Source of the DNA: JANNOG01 sp964516515
GTDB taxonomy: Bacteria > Actinomycetota > Actinomycetes > Actinomycetales > JBBAYJ01
Direction of reading: 5' to 3'
Assembly: GCA_964516515.1 (NCBI GenBank)
Contig: CAZEYA010000069.1
Location: forward strand, 1-17,344
Length of the DNA stretch: 17,344 nt
Made by a program: the position numbers and the translations under genes. Every line of letters starts with the position of its first letter. Positions within the stretch are counted from its first letter, which is position 1. The notes below the pieces were generated by a model, which was not told where the DNA came from, did not search any database, and saw nothing but the letters and a program-made list of their open reading frames with translations. Below are positions 15,140-17,344 of this stretch, in pieces.

Positions 15140-15147
15140 ATGTACAT
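15140..15147. promoter_or_regulatory. Short palindrome upstream of vapB, possible operator
   Basis: ATGTACAT is a perfect 8-base palindrome 16 bases before the vapB ATG, next to its ribosome site. A TAATGT (TANNNT) on the minus strand lies about 10 bases further upstream, within 15155-15165. VapBC operons are usually autoregulated, so an operator is expected here, but an 8-mer palindrome is weak evidence. Confidence 0.25.
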
Positions 15148-15184
15148 GGCAGGCCAACATTACCAACAAGCCGCTGGACTCGTC

Positions 15185-15535
15185 TCAGACGATGATGCGG
15201 CGAGAGCGGAGCTTCTGCAGTGCCTCTTCCAGGATGGCGGCGCCGTCGGCGTCGCTGCGCCGCTCCTTCACATAGGCAAGGTGCGTCTTGTAAGGCTCGA
15301 CCTTCGGCGGTGCCGGCGGGTTGTGCTGGTCCAGACCGGCCGGCAGCCCGCACCGGGGACAGTCCCACGTCTGCGGCGGCTCACTGCCGGTGTCCTCCGC
15401 GAACGAGGGGCGCACCGTGTGACCGTTGGCGCACCAGTAGGTCACCGAGTAGCGGGGAGCGGAATCACCCCGCTCCGCCTCACCCATCGGCCCGGCGCCG
15501 ACACGGCTACCTCGGATCGCGTTGCCACCAGCCAT
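15185..15535 (-). CDS. rbpA: RNA polymerase-binding protein RbpA
   Basis: RbpA is an actinobacterial transcription factor that binds the principal sigma factor and stabilises the open complex. The 116-residue protein shows the family order: a flexible N-terminal tail (1-28), a zinc-type core with Cys35, His39, Cys59 and Cys62 (WCANGHTV and CPRCGLPAG), a proline/basic linker (NPPAPPKVEPYKTHLAYVKERR), and the C-terminal sigma-interacting helix region DGAAILEEALQKLRSRR. ATG 15535 has AGAGGA upstream. It lies 43 bases after secG on the same strand and is probably cotranscribed with it. Placement beside secG and tpiA is seen in some actinobacteria, while Streptomyces keeps it elsewhere. Confidence 0.96.
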   Translation of the reverse strand: MAGGNAIRGSRVGAGPMGEAERGDSAPRYSVTYWCANGHTVRPSFAEDTGSEPPQTWDCPRCGLPAGLDQHNPPAPPKVEPYKTHLAYVKERRSDADGAAILEEALQKLRSRRIIV

Positions 15536-15578
15536 GACGTTGTCCTCTCGGAACTCTGTGGATCAGGAGCCTGTCGGA

Positions 15579-15824
15579 TCAGAAGAAGCGCTGGAGCAGA
15601 TTGAGCAACACGATCACCACGAACCACACCAGACCGAGCGAGACCGTCAACCGGTCGAGGTTACGTTCGGCGACGCTGGAGCCGCCGAGGTTGGAGGTGA
15701 CCCCACCACCGAACATATCCGACACACCACCACCGCGACCGCGGTGGAGAAGAATCATCAGGATCAACAGCAGGCTGGTCAGTGCCAGCAGGACCTGCAG
15801 GACGATCGTCAGGACCGTTTCCAC
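15579..15824 (-). CDS. secG: Preprotein translocase subunit SecG
   Basis: SecG is the small accessory subunit of the SecYEG channel in the cytoplasmic membrane. The 81-residue protein has two transmembrane helices (about 3-26 and 59-78) joined by the conserved cytoplasmic loop RGRGGGVSDMFGGGVTSNLGGSSVAERNLDR. GTG 15824 is the start, with GGAG 10 bases upstream, a rather long spacing. It follows tpiA by 68 bases, the usual actinobacterial neighbour. Confidence 0.95.
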   Translation of the reverse strand: METVLTIVLQVLLALTSLLLILMILLHRGRGGGVSDMFGGGVTSNLGGSSVAERNLDRLTVSLGLVWFVVIVLLNLLQRFF

Positions 15825-15872
15825 TTCGATCGCACTCCGGTTCGTTCAGGTGGGCGGTTGCGTTGACAGTGC

Positions 15873-15878
15873 AGCCTA
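15873..15878 (-). promoter_or_regulatory. Possible -10 element ahead of secG (TAGGCT)
   Basis: The minus strand of the tpiA-secG gap reads TAGGCT at 15878-15873, the same hexamer as ahead of tkt, with a possible start near 15867. It sits inside a weak 5-bp CAGCC/GGCTG hairpin (15872-15889). No good -35 is visible. It might give secG-rbpA its own promoter apart from the pgk-tpiA transcript. Confidence 0.25.
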
Positions 15879-15892
15879 CGTGACGGCTGGGG

Positions 15893-16687
15893 TCACCCGG
15901 GATGTTCGCGGTAACGCGCGATGGCGGCGAAGTCCTCGGCGACCAGGCTGGCGCCGCCGACCAGGGCGCCGTCGATGTCGGTCATCGCCATGATTGCCGC
16001 GACGTTGCCGGGCTTCACGGATCCCCCGTACAGCACCCGGAGGGCACGCCCAGCCTCCGCGCCGTGCGTCTGCACCGCCCACGCCCGGATATGGGCGGCG
16101 ACCTCCTGGGCGTGCTCGGGCGAGCAGGTGCGCCCGGTGCCGATCGCCCACACGGGCTCGTAGGCGATCACCGTTGCCGCGACCTGCGTCGCCGACAAGC
16201 CGTCGAGGGAACCCGCGATCTGTTCCAGGGTGGTCTCGACATGCGCTGCGGCGTCACGATCCTCCAGCAGCTCACCGACACAGACGATCGGGGTGATCGC
16301 GTTGCGATGGGCGGCGGCGGCCTTACCGGCGACGAGGGCATCCGTCTCGGCGTGGTACTGCCGCCGTTCGCTGTGACCGACGGTGACATAACTGCAGCCC
16401 ATGGCCGCCAGCATGGGTCCGGTCACCTCACCGGTATAGGCGCCCGAAGCGTGCACCGAGATGTCCTGGGCGCCGTAGCGCAGGTCCAGCTTGTCCGCGG
16501 CGACCAGGGTCTGCACCGAGCGCAGCGCGGTGAACGGGGGCAGCACCGCGACCTCGACCGCTGCGTAGTCGTGGTTGGCATCGCGCAGCAGCCACGACAG
16601 CTTCTGCGCGAGGTGCGTGGCCTGCAGATGGTCTGCGTTGGCCTTCCAGTTGCCCGCCATCAGCGGCGTCCGCCGTGCTGCCGACAC
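15893..16687 (-). CDS. tpiA: Triosephosphate isomerase
   Basis: TpiA interconverts dihydroxyacetone phosphate and glyceraldehyde-3-phosphate. The 264-residue TIM barrel carries all catalytic positions: Asn13 and Lys15 in MAGNWKAN, His105 in VTVGHSERR, Glu177 in AYEPVWAIGTG, and the phosphate-binding LYGGSVKPGN. GTG 16687 is the start, 3 bases after the pgk stop; an ATG at residue 10 would remove the beginning of strand 1. It is translated in a pgk-tpiA-secG-rbpA run. Confidence 0.97.
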   Translation of the reverse strand: MSAARRTPLMAGNWKANADHLQATHLAQKLSWLLRDANHDYAAVEVAVLPPFTALRSVQTLVAADKLDLRYGAQDISVHASGAYTGEVTGPMLAAMGCSYVTVGHSERRQYHAETDALVAGKAAAAHRNAITPIVCVGELLEDRDAAAHVETTLEQIAGSLDGLSATQVAATVIAYEPVWAIGTGRTCSPEHAQEVAAHIRAWAVQTHGAEAGRALRVLYGGSVKPGNVAAIMAMTDIDGALVGGASLVAEDFAAIARYREHPG

Positions 16688-16690
16688 CGC

Positions 16691-17344
16691 TCAGTCCTCC
16701 AGCGCCGCGAGGCCCGGCAGTGTCTTGCCCTCGAGGTACTCCAGGCTGGCACCGCCGCCGGTCGAGACGTGGCCGAAGTCGGAGTCGGCGAAGCCCAGGG
16801 CGCGGACCGCGGCGGCGGTGTCGCCGCCTCCCACCACCGTCAGGGCGTCCGTGCCGCGGTCGGCCAGGGCCTGGGCCACCGCGCGGGTGCCACCGGCGTA
16901 GGGCGCCATCTCGGACACGCCCATCGGACCGTTCCAGAAGACCGTGCGGCAGTCGGCCAGCCGGGCCGCGAACTGCGCCGCCGCGGCGGGCCCGATGTCC
17001 AGGCCGATCCGATCGGCGGGGATGGCATCGGCCGCTACCACGCTGTGCTCGGCGTCGGCTGTGAACTCGGTCGCAGCGACGATGTCGCTGGGCAGTACCA
17101 CCTCGACACCGCGCTCCGCCGCCTGGGCGAGGTAGCCGCGCACGATGTCGACCTGGTCGGCCTCCAGCAGGCTCTTGCCGACCTCGTACCCCTGTGCCGC
17201 GAGGAATGTGAAGACCATGCCGCCCCCGATGAGCAACCGGTCGGCGGTGGTCAGCAGGTTCTCGATAACGCCCAGCTTGTCGGAGACCTTGGCGCCGCCG
17301 AGCACCACCGCGTACGGCCGCGCCACGTCCTCGGTGAGCCGACG
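16691..17344 (-). CDS. pgk: Phosphoglycerate kinase (N-terminal part outside window)
   Basis: Pgk makes ATP from ADP and 1,3-bisphosphoglycerate. About 217 residues are visible, essentially the C-terminal nucleotide-binding domain; the frame stays open to the right edge and reads RRLTEDVARPYAVVLGGAKVSDK, so the GTG at 17326 is an internal valine and not a start. Seen: LGGAKVSDKLGVIENLL, IGGGMVFTFL, VFWNGPMGVSEM, and the terminal VVGGGDTAAAVRALG with HVSTGGGASLEYLEGK. The gene starts beyond 17344. In related genomes gap lies further upstream. Confidence 0.97.
   Translation of the reverse strand, partial: RRLTEDVARPYAVVLGGAKVSDKLGVIENLLTTADRLLIGGGMVFTFLAAQGYEVGKSLLEADQVDIVRGYLAQAAERGVEVVLPSDIVAATEFTADAEHSVVAADAIPADRIGLDIGPAAAAQFAARLADCRTVFWNGPMGVSEMAPYAGGTRAVAQALADRGTDALTVVGGGDTAAAVRALGFADSDFGHVSTGGGASLEYLEGKTLPGLAALED

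Noticed and set aside
17324..17326. GTG as the start of pgk
   Set aside because: The frame continues upstream to the window edge with expected pgk sequence, so this is an internal valine.

Overview
The window is high-GC DNA (about 70% by eye) from an actinobacterium (Actinomycetota). The evidence is RbpA, OpcA, a class F sortase, an RskA-type anti-sigma factor, many GTG starts, tightly overlapping genes and TANNNT -10 elements. Genus cannot be read from the sequence. The gene set and the convergent layout resemble the pentose-phosphate/glycolysis locus conserved in mycobacteria and streptomycetes (ctaA/ctaB, tkt, tal, zwf, opcA, pgl facing secG, tpiA, pgk).

Layout. (1) 1-767: 3' end of an FGGY sugar kinase, best read as gluconokinase, whose stop lies in a short heptamer repeat. 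(2) 946-4104: an accessory-looking cassette of a secreted DUF4397 protein, a class F sortase, an ECF sigma factor and its RskA-like membrane anti-sigma factor. (3) 4153-6028: ctaA and ctaB for heme A synthesis; ctaA appears to have a leaderless promoter. (4) 6186-14469: tkt, tal, pgi, zwf, opcA and pgl, with an ATGA overlap at tal/pgi and at pgi/zwf, a 7-base gap at zwf/opcA and no gap at opcA/pgl. (5) 14474-15123, minus strand: a VapBC toxin-antitoxin pair of visibly lower GC, ending 4 bases from the pgl stop. (6) 15185-17344, minus strand: pgk (partial), tpiA, secG and rbpA in transcription order.

How the genes work together. Zwf, its assembly factor OpcA and Pgl turn glucose-6-phosphate into 6-phosphogluconate with NADPH production. 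Gluconokinase would feed the same product from gluconate. Tkt and Tal return pentose phosphates to fructose-6-phosphate and glyceraldehyde-3-phosphate, and Pgi converts the former back to glucose-6-phosphate, so one operon can support a cyclic pentose-phosphate pathway; 6-phosphogluconate dehydrogenase is not in the window. TpiA and Pgk continue lower glycolysis from the opposite side. CtaB and CtaA make heme O and heme A for the terminal oxidase. The least ordinary part is the surface-protein/sortase/sigma/anti-sigma cassette, with an inverted repeat and a possible promoter between sortase and sigma factor. I found no CRISPR array, insertion sequence, rRNA or tRNA. No gene-free stretch exceeds 300 bases; the longest is 768-945.
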